From: Bombardia bombarda
Lineage: Eukaryota > Ascomycota > Sordariomycetes > Sordariales > Lasiosphaeriaceae
Assembly: GCA_030512295.1 (NCBI GenBank)
Contig: JAULSR010000002.1
Location: 3,286,001-3,350,000, forward strand
Reading direction: 5' to 3'
Length of the DNA: 64,000 nucleotides
The position numbers and the translations under genes are program-made. Positions within the stretch are counted from its first letter, which is position 1, and each line of letters starts with the position of its first letter. This document shows, one piece after another, positions 13,701 to 24,926 of the stretch. The notes under the pieces were generated by a model. That model did not search any database and was not told where the DNA came from. It saw nothing but the letters and a program-made list of their open reading frames with translations.

Positions 13701-13758
13701 CGGCGGCAGGAGTCTGGGCAGGAGGAGCCTGGTCGGCGATTGCTGCGCTCGACGCCAT
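10722..13758 (-). CDS. ctr86: Ctr86 / Ataxin-10 domain protein
   Basis: Two exons (13758-13490 and 13419-10722, intron 70 bp) encode 988 residues. Exon joining CG|A restores the frame and makes ...LKDVRETLSRSVEIWIW. The protein is largely helical and ARM-like with acidic central linkers (EEEDVDDDE), a Pro run, and near residues 775-855 the block HNGIVSLLNCCVYDD, which resembles the Ataxin-10 C-terminal domain (Atx10homo_assoc) signature. The Ser-rich tail after it ends in an acidic EEEDF. Yeast Ctr86 is an essential protein of unclear molecular role, once linked to copper transport; human Ataxin-10 is tied to neuronal survival and cytokinesis. The gene is longer than yeast Ctr86 (563 residues), mainly through linkers and tails. 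It faces MTAP across an 0.88-kb divergent promoter region. Confidence 0.78.
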
Positions 13759-14636
13759 GATTTTTGATAAGTAATGCGACTTCAGTTTTTGTTTTCAGAT
13801 CGAAGTTGACGCTATTCTCGAAGTACGTGAAAATGCTCTTTCACCGAATAAGCCTTAAGATGAGACCAGGGCTGTCAAGGCTCGAAAGGCAGAGAAGTGG
13901 ACGAGGGCGAATTGAAGCGAGCGAGCAATCGGCTAGCCGACTTTGCAGTGCTGTAAAAATGATGCTTTTTGAAACAATTAATAAGCAGCTGGGGAGCGAT
14001 AAAGTGACGGGCACGAAGTACAGCTAATAAGTCAGGTACTGAACTTTGACTTTACAAGAAATTTAGAGTTTCAACCCACGCCTCTGACACACCGTGTGGT
14101 GCTGCCCTGTGGCTCAAGGTTTTCTTTGCCGCCAAACTGGTCAATCGTAGTAGCTGCGGTGGATGCAGGGTTCTAACCCGAGTTAGGATAGTTCATAGAC
14201 CCGTCTGGCCCCAACCCTAACCCTGTTTACTAATGTACCTGTGCTGGAGCGCAGCTGGAAGCCAAGTGGGATCTGGTCTTGGTGGCTGGGCCGTGCTAAG
14301 CGTGCTGGGGTTTCCCTGCACGGCAAGGATGTCGAGAGCATCCAACGTCGTCGCAATCGCGGGGTAAAAATCTATCTTGCGCGACGACCCCGCGGCAGAA
14401 TTATTCAAATGAGACGGAGTGAGAGAGTGGGTGGTGGTATTGGTCATTGTCACAACGAGAGATATATACTTTTGTGAAGCAATTTTATCTCTCGAAGAAT
14501 CTGTAAAGTCTTGGAAATAAGCAAATTTACACAAGGTAAACTTTCCCAAGTGAAAAGCCCCTGATAATACATTACCTGTAGAAAATTCGGGTAGTATATT
14601 GACACGATAACAAAAATAGGCCTCCAGATCTTCAAG
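13759..14636. promoter_or_regulatory. Divergent promoter region ctr86 / MTAP
   Basis: These 878 bp separate two start codons pointing away from each other, so both promoters must lie here. The segment contains a telobox-like AACCCTAACCCT at 14213-14224 and the palindromic GGGTTCTAACCC at about 14168-14179. No further gene is visible. Confidence 0.55.
14213..14224 (+). promoter_or_regulatory. Telobox-like motif AACCCTAACCCT
   Basis: Two telomere-type CCCTAA units sit about 410 bp before the MTAP start. Interstitial teloboxes are known binding sites of Tbf1/Teb1-like Myb proteins in fungal promoters; binding here is inference. Confidence 0.4.
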
Positions 14637-15632
14637 ATGGCCTCCACTCTCCCCGCCCATTTCGACAGTAAGTCCATGCCCTCAAGCCAAAAAATGGCAA
14701 AAACAAAAGAAAAAAAGGCCTGACTCCAATCACCAGAGCCCGTCCGCATCGCCGTCATTGGCGGCACCGGCCTGAGCAAGATCGATGGCTACACCCCTGT
14801 CGCGGCCCTGCTCCCGCAAACACCATGGGGCCTCCCGTCGTCGCCCATCATGATCGCCGAGCACAACGGGATCCCCATCGCCTTCCTCGCGCGCCACGGC
14901 CTGTCGCACCAGCTCGCGCCCCATGAGGTGCCGGCGCGCGCCAACATCGCCGCCCTGCGCTCCATCGGCGTGCGCTCCGTCATCGCCTTCTCCGCCGTCG
15001 GCTCCCTGCGCGAGGAGATCAAGCCCATGGACTTTGTCATCCCCGACCAGATCATCGACCGCACCAAGGGCGTGCGCCCCTTCACCTTCTTCGAGGGCGG
15101 CGTGGTCGGCCACGTCGGCTTCGCCGACCCCTTCGACGCCAAGCTGGCCGCCGTCGTCGAGCGCTGCGCCGCCGCGATGCAGGGCGACGCCGCCGTCCTC
15201 CACAACAAGGGCACCGTCGTCTGCATCGAGGGCCCCCAGTTCAGCACCCGCGCCGAGAGCCACATGTATCGCTCCTGGGGCGGCGGCGTCATCAACATGA
15301 GCGCCCTGCCCGAGGCCAAGCTCGCCCGCGAGGCCGAGCTCGCCTACCAGATGATCTGCATGGCCACCGACTACGACTGCTGGCACACCACCGAAGACGT
15401 CGACGTCGCCATGGTCATGAAGTATATGGCCGCCAACAGCGGCAACGCAAAGAACCTTGTCGGCGCCGTCCTCGACGAGCTCAGCAAGCAGGAGCATAGC
15501 GACATGGTCATGGCCAAGCACTGGGAGGGCAGCGCCCAGGGCGCTGTCAAGTTCATGACCAAGCCCGAGGGCCGCAACCCTGAAGCCATGAAGCGCATCG
15601 AGTACCTCTTCCCCGGCTTCTGGGAGGAGTAG
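14637..15632 (+). CDS. meu1: S-methyl-5'-thioadenosine phosphorylase (MTAP)
   Basis: A 31-nt first exon (14637-14667) and a long second exon (14737-15632) encode 308 residues, the usual length for this enzyme. It cleaves methylthioadenosine with phosphate to adenine and methylthioribose-1-phosphate, the first step of methionine salvage from polyamine synthesis. Motifs typical of the trimeric nucleoside phosphorylase family are clear: IGGTGLSKIDGY at the phosphate site, FLARHG, IEGPQFSTRAES, and INMSALPEAKLAREAELAY with the following ATDYDCW. The splice joins A|AG into Lys to give FDKPVRIAVIGG. Codon use in exon 2 is strongly C/G-ending, suggesting high expression, and this creates long antisense open frames that are not genes. 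Confidence 0.95.
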
Positions 15633-16214
15633 ACTGACGGCAAGGGCGAAATAAAAACACATAAATCTACCAGCCTATATCCACACAACTAGCGAACTTG
15701 GTTGATATCATGAGCGGGACATAAGTGATAGCGACAGCGATATGATAGATAGACTTGGCGCAGGGAAACGGAATAGATCAATCATAAACATACACATTTT
15801 AACACAATAGAGACAAACCCGCTATGTATTCTTCTTTTTGCACGCCGCCCACCCTTGATCATCTACAAGGCAACAATAACAAGAGCAATATGCAAGACAC
15901 CCAACGTACCCACAAACGACACAAGCAAAACGTAGGCGTAAGTATGTATGTAATAGTGGTATCCATGATTACACCCAAGGTATAGATGCTCCCGAAATAA
16001 AAACAGAAACAAAAACGCAAAACAAAAAAAAACGAGAAAATGATATATAATGCGCCAGACCCCCAAGCAGCAGAACAGCCAGCCAGCCAATGCCTATGAC
16101 TACTCCTTGATGACCCCCCCCCCCCCCCCCCCCGCGTCCACCCTACCCCTATAATACCCTCCCCCTTCCGAATTATTCAACAGCCTTCCCCCTTATGCTG
16201 AACTTAATCCACCC
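15633..16214. other. Convergent 3' region between MTAP and med13, with a 20-C homopolymer
   Basis: About 0.58 kb between stop codons, A-rich near 15980-16040. It contains an uninterrupted run of 20 C at 16114-16133, 82 bp from the med13 stop codon. Probably 3' UTR for both genes. Confidence 0.65.
16114..16133. repeat. Poly-C homopolymer (20 nt)
   Basis: Twenty consecutive C residues. The exact length is likely to be uncertain in the assembly. Confidence 0.9.
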
Positions 16215-19200
16215 TCACATCAGCTGATACAACACCCTCACCGCCTTCTCCGCCGCAGCAACATGCCACGGCCTCACATCCGTCTCCTTATCCACCAGAC
16301 CCCTCGCCCGCGCCAGCGTCCCCAGCCCCCTGAAATACGTCAGCATCTCCCTGAGCAGCGACTCAATCAGCCGTGGGTTGCTATCGCAATGTATGATATT
16401 AACCTCCATTACCACCGGCGCGTCCTCCAGCCTCGGCCCCCCGCGTTTGATAAGATACCCGCTCGCAATCGCCGGGTTCATCTCGATCAGCGACGTCGAG
16501 TTATTCAACCGATGCAACACAACAATCCCCCACGTAGCATCCGTGATATCAACCAGCGTCGCGTCCAAATCCGACTCAGTCGCCGCATTATCGCCGCCTC
16601 CGGGCGTAGTAGCGCCCATCCCGCCAGCACCACTCCCAGCGCCCATCGGCGTCGGCGGATTGCCGCTCTGATCAGGCGACACAATCGACGACGGCTGCGG
16701 CGTCGACACAGGCGTGGTGTAAAACACCGAGGTAGCCGAGAGCGGCGTCTTGACGATCGGCGGCACGAGCTGAAGCGAGGGGTTGGTGTCCACCGTCAGG
16801 AGCGTCAGGTTGACCGTCGCCTTATTTTCCGTCTGCGCCAGGCCTATCCAGTACTCCACCTCCTGCTGGTCCATGGGCGCGCACTTGGTGACGACGATGC
16901 GCCAGTGCACCTTGGACAGCGAGATCAAGTCGTGCGTCGTCTCCCATATCTCGTGCACCACGTCCAGAATCGGCGTCGACAGCGGCTTGCCTCTTCTGCC
17001 CAGGCAGTACGACGCCGTCATCTGCTTGCTCCCCCTGTTGTCGGTCCAGGCTGCCGTGACCCAGCGCTCGTCCACGCTTTGCGCGTAGGCAATGTGCATG
17101 CACGAGTTCTCGTGGAGGAGATCTGGCGAAGGCGAGGTTGTGACCTTGAAATCAACTTGCCGCAGCAGTGCCCCTTCGAGCACAATGGCAGGAGCCGGCA
17201 TGGAGCCTCCGAAAAGCGTGCAACGGTCGTATACTTCAATGCAAAGCCTTGCGTATTCTGATGGAGCTAGTATCACCAGTGAAGTCGGTGATGCCATCAT
17301 ATCCAGCGGTACAAGCTGGAGAACCAGATCGTTTGTGATCGACTTCTTGCTGCTCGACATATATCGTTTGTAGTACTCAAAGAGCTCTTGGAAAGCCGAG
17401 CAGGCGTCTACCACGGAGCTTGGGTTATCTGTCGAATACACAAAGTACACGACAAAGTTCTTTTCGCTCAGTGACGAGGCGGCCAATGCTTGACCGAGAT
17501 TCGCCATATGGGCACTCAATGTCGAGTAGTTGAGCCCGGGGGATGCCATATCCTCATCGTTAGCGAACGGAACTAACCCGTCCGCGATGCCATTGCCATT
17601 TGGGAGTGTATCAAAAGCACCCAGTTTAAGAACCTCGTATACGCTTTGGACACGTTGTAGAAATGCGACGGCGCAATCTCGCATGCCTTCTAGTTGAGGA
17701 TACACGCAGATGGATATGATATCTTTAGGCCCCTGCGAAGGCCCAAGGCCCAAGGTTTCCCAGAAGTTAATCGCTGTAGGCAACACCGAGAGCGGAGTTT
17801 CGTAGCGTCGAAGTGCGACATGGGGCACAGGTATCTGGAAGATATTGGGCCTTGCAAGCTCTGGGTTCATCGGCCTGGGCTGCACGCGAATCTGATGCGT
17901 CGACAGCGGCACGTCTTGAACGTCGATCAATGTCCTCAGTTGACTTTCGTTCGCGCCCGCGAGAGACCGTGGTAAAGCCATTCGCAGGCCCTTGGTTGTA
18001 TACCGAATTGCGTTCACCCAGCTTCGACGCACCTGCCGGTTTTCCTGGTGCAAGCTCTGTGAGGTGAACTTGAGTGAGCCGCTGGCTGCCTGCTCGGTAA
18101 GAATCTGTGCGATAGTGATGAAGTTATCATCGGAGCAAGAGATGTGGATTGGGACTGGCTCTGGGTCTGCAAAGTATTTTGAGATGGATAGCTCCGGAAC
18201 CTCAGGGCACGACAAGCGTGACAAGTCTATTGACCCGTATGCTGGCGAGTCCGCCGATGCATTCTCAAGGTCCTTGAATGACGCTGCCATAGAAATAGTG
18301 TCGTCATCCGTGCGTCTCTTTGCCGCACTTGACTTGGCTGGAGACGATGGTTCACCGGTAGTGGTGTCGCTGGAATCATCTTGGTCCGATGCCCAACTCG
18401 TGTCATCAGAATTGGAGATAGCGTCGTCGCGCGTACCTGGGCTAGTTTCCAAACCACCACTGATTTGGGCCAAAAGAAGACCAAGGTTAGATGGTAATTC
18501 CTTAACGTGCCTTCGTTGTCTCGCAACTCCCACGAGGCTCCCGGTCGTCTGTGGTCTTCCATTTTCAAGACGCTTGTGTTCTTTTTCCTTTGCGACAGGG
18601 ATCGTGTAGTCGAATGGCCCACTCTCTTGATACTTTTTATTAGTCAATGATAGAGACGGGTCGAAATCAACTTTCTCAAAGACACTCCCTCGCCGGTAAG
18701 GAATGTTCTTGAGCGGATATCTGGGCTGGGGCGGCATATGGAGCGATGCTCGGACACGCTTGTACACCGTATCTGGGTTGAAAGGGCTCGGATGCCTTTT
18801 TATCCCCATAGATGAATTAGCATTGAAGCTCTCTATGTTAGCCAGCTGCCGACTTTCCTCGGCGAGGGTGCTCCGAGCATGTTTGAGCTCAGGCTTGGTA
18901 AACTCTGGTGATATGGAGTAGGTGATCGGCTTGTTCTCTTTTAAGTTGTCGAGAGTATGTGACGGCGCTATAGCTGCGTGGCTTAAGCTCGACGACATGT
19001 CCAGTGTGGGCTCAATGTCTGGAAGCGCAGAGAGGTTTAAATCGACCACACCTGGCTGTTCATCGAAGAAATTGAAATCCGCTTCGGTGAGTTCGTTGCC
19101 CTCGAACATGTCGTCACCAAGATCGCCAAAGATAGCGTCACCCTCCAGAAAGCTTGTGACCTGCTGCTGCTCCCGCTTGATCTCAGGACCACTCCATCCA

Positions 19201-20851
19201 CCGCTAAACGTGTCAGTTATGGGGACTGTGTTATGCTGCATAATGTTATGCATCGTAGTATCGGTAGCCGGTAATATTTGATTTGCCGGACTGAGAGCTA
19301 CTCCTTCAAAGGTAGAGGTAATCCCCAACGCTTGCTGAACCCCGTCCGGGGGCGTTGGGTACATGGCGCCAACCGCTGGTGCTGTTCCACCGTTACTGGA
19401 ACGACGAAGAGTCAAGGGCGAATAACCATTGAACTGGTTATTCCTAATACCCACATCGGTAGTTTCCCGGGTCTGGGCTACCTCTCTGTCTTTTTTCCTC
19501 TTCATTATCGCATCTTCCCGCTCGGGAAGTCCTTGGCACCAAGCCTTGGACTCATTCAGGGGATCCATATGTTCAGTGGGACTTGTTAGAGAGACCTTTT
19601 CGAAGCGATGATCAAGCAAGGTCTCGATTTGTGGCTTACGGAAGCAGAGAACAGACGGCCACGGCGCTGTTGGGCCAGGATTGAAGAGCGGTGTTCTCCT
19701 CCCGTCTGCTTTCTGCTCATATGGCTTCCTCTGGAGGAAGTGTATATTTAACCAAGAACAGTTGTCTAACAAAGATGGCGACATGCCACGCATCTGCAGA
19801 AGCTTGGAGCAAGTAGTCTTCCACTGAGAAAACCTGTCAGTCGGGTCTGGTTTTAGACGGCTAATCTGAGTATCTGGAGACTGGCCAAAGCCACCGTCGG
19901 AAGGATGAAGCTCCCCGTCCACAACACCCTGCAATGCCCCAAATGCCCCGAGAGGAGCGGCAAGAACAATAGGGCTCCCGGGAAGTATGTTCGACCGTAG
20001 AGTCTCAGCCGAAGATACCAGCCCCTGCAGTAAAGAGACATGAAGCGAAATGACGAGCGATCCAGTTGTGGTGAGATATATGCGAAACGTCGCCAGAGCT
20101 GATGTCCGCAGCGTTGAGTCTGGGTAACCATCCTCCGGGTCAAACGCCTGAGACGGAAGAAGAACGGTCCTGTGATTTAATGATATGGCCCCTATTTTCT
20201 GGCAGAATGACGTTGTCAAAGACGATAGGGCGGCCGTAATAAAGAACTCGTGCATTTCCCTGACCGGAATTGAGCTATAGCCCTTGACGTCTTGAATCTG
20301 ACTTGGTGGAATTTTGCTATCCATAATCATGGCGTTCGCAGCGGCTGATGACACATTGTAGGACTGCGCACCCCGGATCGTCATATCCAGAGCAGGCCCA
20401 CTGGGAGAGGAGCTGGTTGGTGTATTGATCGAATTCGACCCAGGCGACCGACTCCTAAACAGGCTGACTGGCTCATAATTTCCTTCTTCGACTAGACCCA
20501 GGAGGTAGCCACAAACCTCCATCTTCGTCAAGAGTCCCCATTGCTCCGGCTGGTTCGACAAGGGGGCGTCATTGGTCGTGAGATAGAAGCACCATATGCC
20601 GCGCCGAATGGCATCCATGTATACCAGATGACCATCGCTGCGCAATGCATCTTCAACATCCGAGGCGGCAAAGGTGTATGCGGAGGAGTGGGAAGCGACG
20701 GGCTCGTAGATGCGGTAGGCGATGGAGGAAAGGTTGTTCTTCAGGCAAATTTGTCAGCGCGTAGAACGAAAATGTCGGGGCGTGTTTGGAGGGACAGAAG
20801 CACAGAACATACAATTAACAGGGTATTGGTATCATATTCACCAGCATCCAT
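16215..20851 (-). CDS. med13: Mediator complex subunit 13 (Med13/Srb9/Ssn2)
   Basis: A 39-nt first exon (20851-20813, MDAGEYDTNTLLI) and a second exon (20738-16215) separated by a 74-bp intron give 1520 residues. The N-terminus continues NNLSSIAYRIYEP and later DGHLVYMDAIRRGIWCFYLT, with LLDNCSWLNIHFLQRKP and RRTPLFNPG following, all typical of the Med13 N-terminal region. The middle is acidic and Ser-rich. The C-terminal part (from about residue 1000) has the long Med13 C-terminal domain, ending PWHVAAAEKAVRVLYQLM. Med13 links the Cdk8/cyclin C/Med12 kinase module to core Mediator and controls its repressive function in RNA polymerase II transcription. Many short opposite-strand frames in this span are shadows. 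Confidence 0.93.
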
Positions 20852-22030
20852 AGCGGAAGAGACGCCGCGCAAGGCGTGCTTGTAGAAGTCAGGCAGTCAT
20901 CCACCGAGGCCAGGAATGGGGTGTGACGTATGATGGCAAGCCAGAGGATGGATGCTGAGCGCCAGGGTATTCTGAGCTCAGGAAGGGGGCGCGCAGCCAA
21001 GGTGTACGTTGTGCGTATGGGATGGTGAAGCGCGCGGGATGATGGCTCGGACTTGTCGTGTTCTATTCGTTGGGGTGCTGGTGCTGGGCTCCATGGCAGC
21101 AACGCCAGGACGAGCTGCACCGGGGCGCGCGAACACGAACCACGGCGAATCACTAACGAATCGGCTACGGGCGCATTCAGATAGTACAGGTAAGGTCAGG
21201 GCTCGGCTGTATGTGCTGTACGCGGGCTCTTGCTTAGCCGGCTCGAGGCGAACACCGATGTGGGTGCAGCGCTGTTAATTATCGAGCCTGGGTGCTTAAA
21301 TGTAAGGTTGTTCGTCAAGTCGAATTCGCAGCCCGGGATGTGGCAGTAAGTTCGCGGGTCGATGTTCAAATAGAGAGGTAAAAGCGGGTTCAAACAGAAC
21401 GCCTGGAACCTCTACTGGCCACTAAGGCAGAGGTGCACCGTGTGTGCAGTTTATTCGCACTAGACTTAAAGATTGACATTGACATAATGCCCCACTCAAC
21501 TGAATCAGCGATTGAAAAGTCACGCTGGTATTCGTAACAACCTATAAAGCGGTGACCGGAGAAAAGATCAGTCTTGAATACAGCTTCAGCATTGTAAAAT
21601 AAATGATCTCTTATGGCCCGACTCAACTTATAATAGTGGCCTTGTTGAGCTTGCTTCTTTGATAATTTCTGTATGTTTTGTTACGTAACTGCTGATACCG
21701 CTATGCAAAAAAACTGTCAGAATTACAACAGATCCGGATCGGATGCTTGAACTCCAATAGCGGGACCTACCTGAACCAGGGTTGAGAGGCTTGGCTTGAG
21801 CTCCGCTTTGCTAAGTGGAGACGGCCAATCACTTGAGCCTTGGAACCTGCAGCAACCATCAGGGACCAACGCTAAATTTTGATGCCTCTTCTCTCCGCCT
21901 TCCTAAATTGGCTGCAGTTCCAAAAAGTTTCTCGATTTTCTGCCCCGCTGAAGCCCATTCTGCCCTGTCTACGAAGCTTGAGCACGCCGCGACTGCTTCC
22001 ATCGTCTTCTTAGCTGTATAGACGCCTATC
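20852..22030. promoter_or_regulatory. Divergent promoter region med13 / enp2
   Basis: About 1.2 kb between the two start codons. It should hold both promoters and 5' UTRs. I find no additional gene, tRNA or repeat in it. Confidence 0.5.
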
Positions 22031-24187
22031 ATGAAACTCTCTAATCCAGGCTCGGTGCCAGTGTAAGTATAACTAACTCGCCCTAAAGCACTCTTCACAG
22101 TTATCTTTGCGCCCAAATCTGTCGCAGTCCGATGCTAACCGTCCCAGGTACACCATCGCTGGACCTTCAACCGCGAGACCACTTCCAGATTGGCTTTCGC
22201 GTCGGAGGAAGAGATCTGAGAAGCACGATCCCGAAAATGTGAACAACTTCGAGTTGCTTCAAGAGTTCGAGTTCGAAGAAGGTTTGGAACCCCGGACGCG
22301 GCCTTCGCTGCTTTTTTTCCTTCGCAATCATACAAGAAACTAACGTCGGCTGAATAGCTAGCAATGTTGTTCGCGTGAGTGAGGATGGCAACTGGATCAT
22401 GAGCTCAGGCACATATAAGCCCCAATTCCACGTCCATTCCACACAAGAGCTGTCTCTGTCCTTCGCGCGACATACGAAATCCGAGAATACAACCTTCTTG
22501 CTGCTCAGCCAGGACTATACGAAGAGTCTGCACCTCCAAAATGATCGCTCTCTCGAGTTTCATACGCCCATGGGATGCCACTACGAAACCCGCCTCCCCA
22601 GATTCGGCCGTGATCTGGCTTATATCCGCCAGAGCACCGAAGTCCTCATTCCAGCCGTTGGCGTGAGTGCAGATGGATCTGGATTTGGTGAAGTTTTCCG
22701 TCTCGATCTCGAAAGAGGTCAGTATCTTCGGCCTTGGCAGGTTGGTGTAGGTTCCGATGGCCTGGATAGTGGCCTCCAGGGAGGAATCAATGTCGGCGCG
22801 GTCAATGTTGCCGCTGTGGCAGAATCTACCCACGGTCTCTGCGCATTCGGTACTTCTATCGGCACTGTCGAGTTCTACGATCCACGCAGCAAGAGCCGAG
22901 TTGCCACTCTTGGAGGACAAGAGGGCGAGGTTACTGCCCTGGACTATGGCCAGGATGGACTTTCGCTCGCACTTGGCACAAGCAATGGTCAGATCCGGGT
23001 ATTCGATTTGAGAAATCCACGCCCGCTTCTCACAAAGGACCAGGGAATGGGAGAGGCAATCAAGAACCTCATTCATATGAGGACACCCACTGGAGAACGC
23101 AAGCTGCTTTCTGCCGACAAGAGAATCATCAAGATCTGGGACGAACAAAGCGGTGACCTTTGGACCTCTATCGAGCCAATGGTGGATATCAACCACGTGG
23201 CTCACTGCCCAGACTCTGGCATGCTTTTGACCGCCAATGAGGTAAACTCCTGCAAGCTGAAACTTCAGTCTCTCCTTCTGTCCGCTAACACTATTATAAC
23301 AGGGCAAACAACAGCACTGCTTCTTCATCCCTAACCTTGGTCTGGCGCCAAAGTGGTGTCACTTCCTCGATAACATGGTTCATGAGATGGAGACCGAGAC
23401 TCGAACCGAGACCTATGACAATTACAAGTTCTTGACATTACCCGAGCTGAAGTCGCTCAGCCTTGGACACCTTGTCGGAAAGACCAACTTGCTACGGCCG
23501 TATATGCATGGTTACTTCGTCGCTGCGAAGCTCTACGACCAGGCTCGCCTTATTGCCAATCCCTATGTCTGGGAGGAAGAGCGGGCCAAGCGCGTCAGGG
23601 AGAAGGTTGAGAAGGAACGCGCAAGTCGTATCCGGGGTGTCAAGAAGGTCAAGGTCAATCAAAAGCTGGTGGAGAAGGTTCTCAAGCGCCAGGAGAAGAG
23701 AGAGACAGTCGACACCTCAGCCGGTATCCTTGGCGATTCCCGTTTCGGCAAACTTTTCGAGGACGAGGAGTTCAAGGTCGACGAGACAAGCAGAGAGTTC
23801 ATGGCCATCAACCCCAGTACCACCATCTCCAAAGCCGATGGTACCGAGGAAGTCATTCAACCCCGCTACCAGTATGCGTCAAGTGGCGAAGAAAGCGATT
23901 CTGAAGCTGGTAGCGACTCTGAGAAACCTAGTGACGGTGTGGTCATGCAGATCTCTTCTTCGCGGGCAGCAGGCGGCCAAACAAAGGACACAGCAATCGG
24001 TTCAAGGATACAGAGGCTGCCACAAACTTTATCAAGGGAAAGATCAGGCGAGGTGGTTGGAGAGAAACAAGTAACATTTGTACCGCAATCTAAGAAGAAG
24101 GGCAAGCCGGAGGAAGCACCTGCTCCGGAGAAGAAGCGCCTAGATTCAAGAAGAAGCGCAAGCACCAATACATTTAGACGACAATAA
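22031..24187 (+). CDS. enp2: Enp2/NOL10 ribosome biogenesis WD40 protein
   Basis: Four exons (22031-22062, 22148-22281, 22358-23241, 23303-24187) give 644 residues. The first exon encodes only MKLSNPGSVPV up to the split Val; joining gives VYTIAGPSTARPLPDWLSRRRKR, a typical Enp2/NOL10 start. A WD40 propeller follows (for example SNVVRVSEDGNWIMSSGTYKPQ, GLCAFGTSIGTVEFYDPRSKSR, SADKRIIKIWDEQSG). After the propeller are GKQQHCFFIPNLGLAPKWCHFLD, TETYDNYKFLT and a charged RVREKVEKERASRIRG region (NUC153-like), then FGKLFEDEEFKVDE, all hallmarks of the family. The C-terminal tail is Lys/Arg-rich and probably nucleolar. Enp2 works in early 18S rRNA processing within the small-subunit processome. The donor of intron 2 (GTTTGG) is weak, but frame and family similarity support it. 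Confidence 0.93.
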
Positions 24188-24395
24188 ACGCCAGACCCCG
24201 TTCAGTTCAGCCCTATATCATACACGTAAAATAGTGGTATCTTCCGTTCACATCCTTCACCCTCTAACGACTCGACCATCACCAGCCATAATCTACGTTC
24301 CGAAACATTCGCCCACATCAAGGCACTTCCAATCTTTGTTAGTGCGATCGACTGACTCAAGACTCCGCCAACGCTTAAGCTACAGCGTCTCCGGC

Positions 24396-24926
24396 TTACT
24401 TGCGGCTGAAGTTGCTGCGCTTCTTGTTGGGCTTTTCCAGACCCTTCTCCAGGTCCAGATGCTCAGTCTTGATGCGTGGTGTGGGTGGCACGTCGTCCAG
24501 CTTTATCCGACCGTTCCGGCTGCCTGATTCTTTGACTGATTTGGGGAACTCGGATCGCCTCGGTGTCAATGCTGTCACGACCCTCCTTGCCGACCTGCGG
24601 ATAGTCTCTCTGACCTTCCATTCGTTCTTCTTGGCAAGGAAGAACAGGACAGCACTTGCAACTGAGAGAGCCAGTCAGTATTTATTTTGTATTTCTGGCG
24701 GTAGGGAGGACTCACCGCCAAAAATAGCGACAACACAGACAACCACAATAATTGCAATCAAGCCTCCGTGGGATAGCTCGTAATTCCCAGTGCTGGACCC
24801 AGAAGCCCCGGCAAGGGTTCCATCGTCTCCCGATGATGAACCAGCGTTGGCGGAGCCAGCAGCGGCGTCTGGTTCGTAAGGGGTCTCGGTGGCAAGCGGA
24901 AAGGCGGAATCAGTTGAAGTCGCCAT
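24396..24926 (-). CDS. Small single-pass membrane protein, function unknown
   Basis: Two exons (24926-24716 and 24661-24396, intron 54 bp) encode 158 residues. Residues 1 to about 52 are Ser/Ala/Thr/Gly-rich with no signal peptide visible. A hydrophobic helix (LIAIIVVVCVVAIFGVASAV and following, about residues 55-80) is cut by the intron after IFG, and the splice restores a continuous membrane segment. A Lys/Arg-rich cytosolic-type stretch (AKKNEWKVRETIRRSARR) and a polar tail with PPTPR follow. The layout is that of a type-III, N-out anchor with a basic juxtamembrane region. I recognise it only as a conserved-looking fungal membrane protein without a named domain. It converges on enp2, with 208 bp between the stop codons. 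Confidence 0.7.

Noticed and set aside
14160..14185. Possible tRNA B-box (GGGTTCTAACCC)
   Set aside because: No A-box or cloverleaf arms can be built around it. A scan for GGTTCRA-type boxes on both strands gave no tRNA in the window.
14730..15662. 310-codon open frame on the minus strand over MTAP
   Set aside because: It mirrors the strongly G/C-ending codons of MTAP; composition is Gly/Ala/Asp/His-rich with no domain. It is an antisense shadow.
16263..17261. 332-codon plus-strand frame over med13
   Set aside because: Arg/His-rich antisense shadow within the conserved C-terminal coding region of med13.
22405..23328. 307-codon minus-strand frame over enp2
   Set aside because: Overlaps the WD40 coding exon of enp2 and has no domain of its own.
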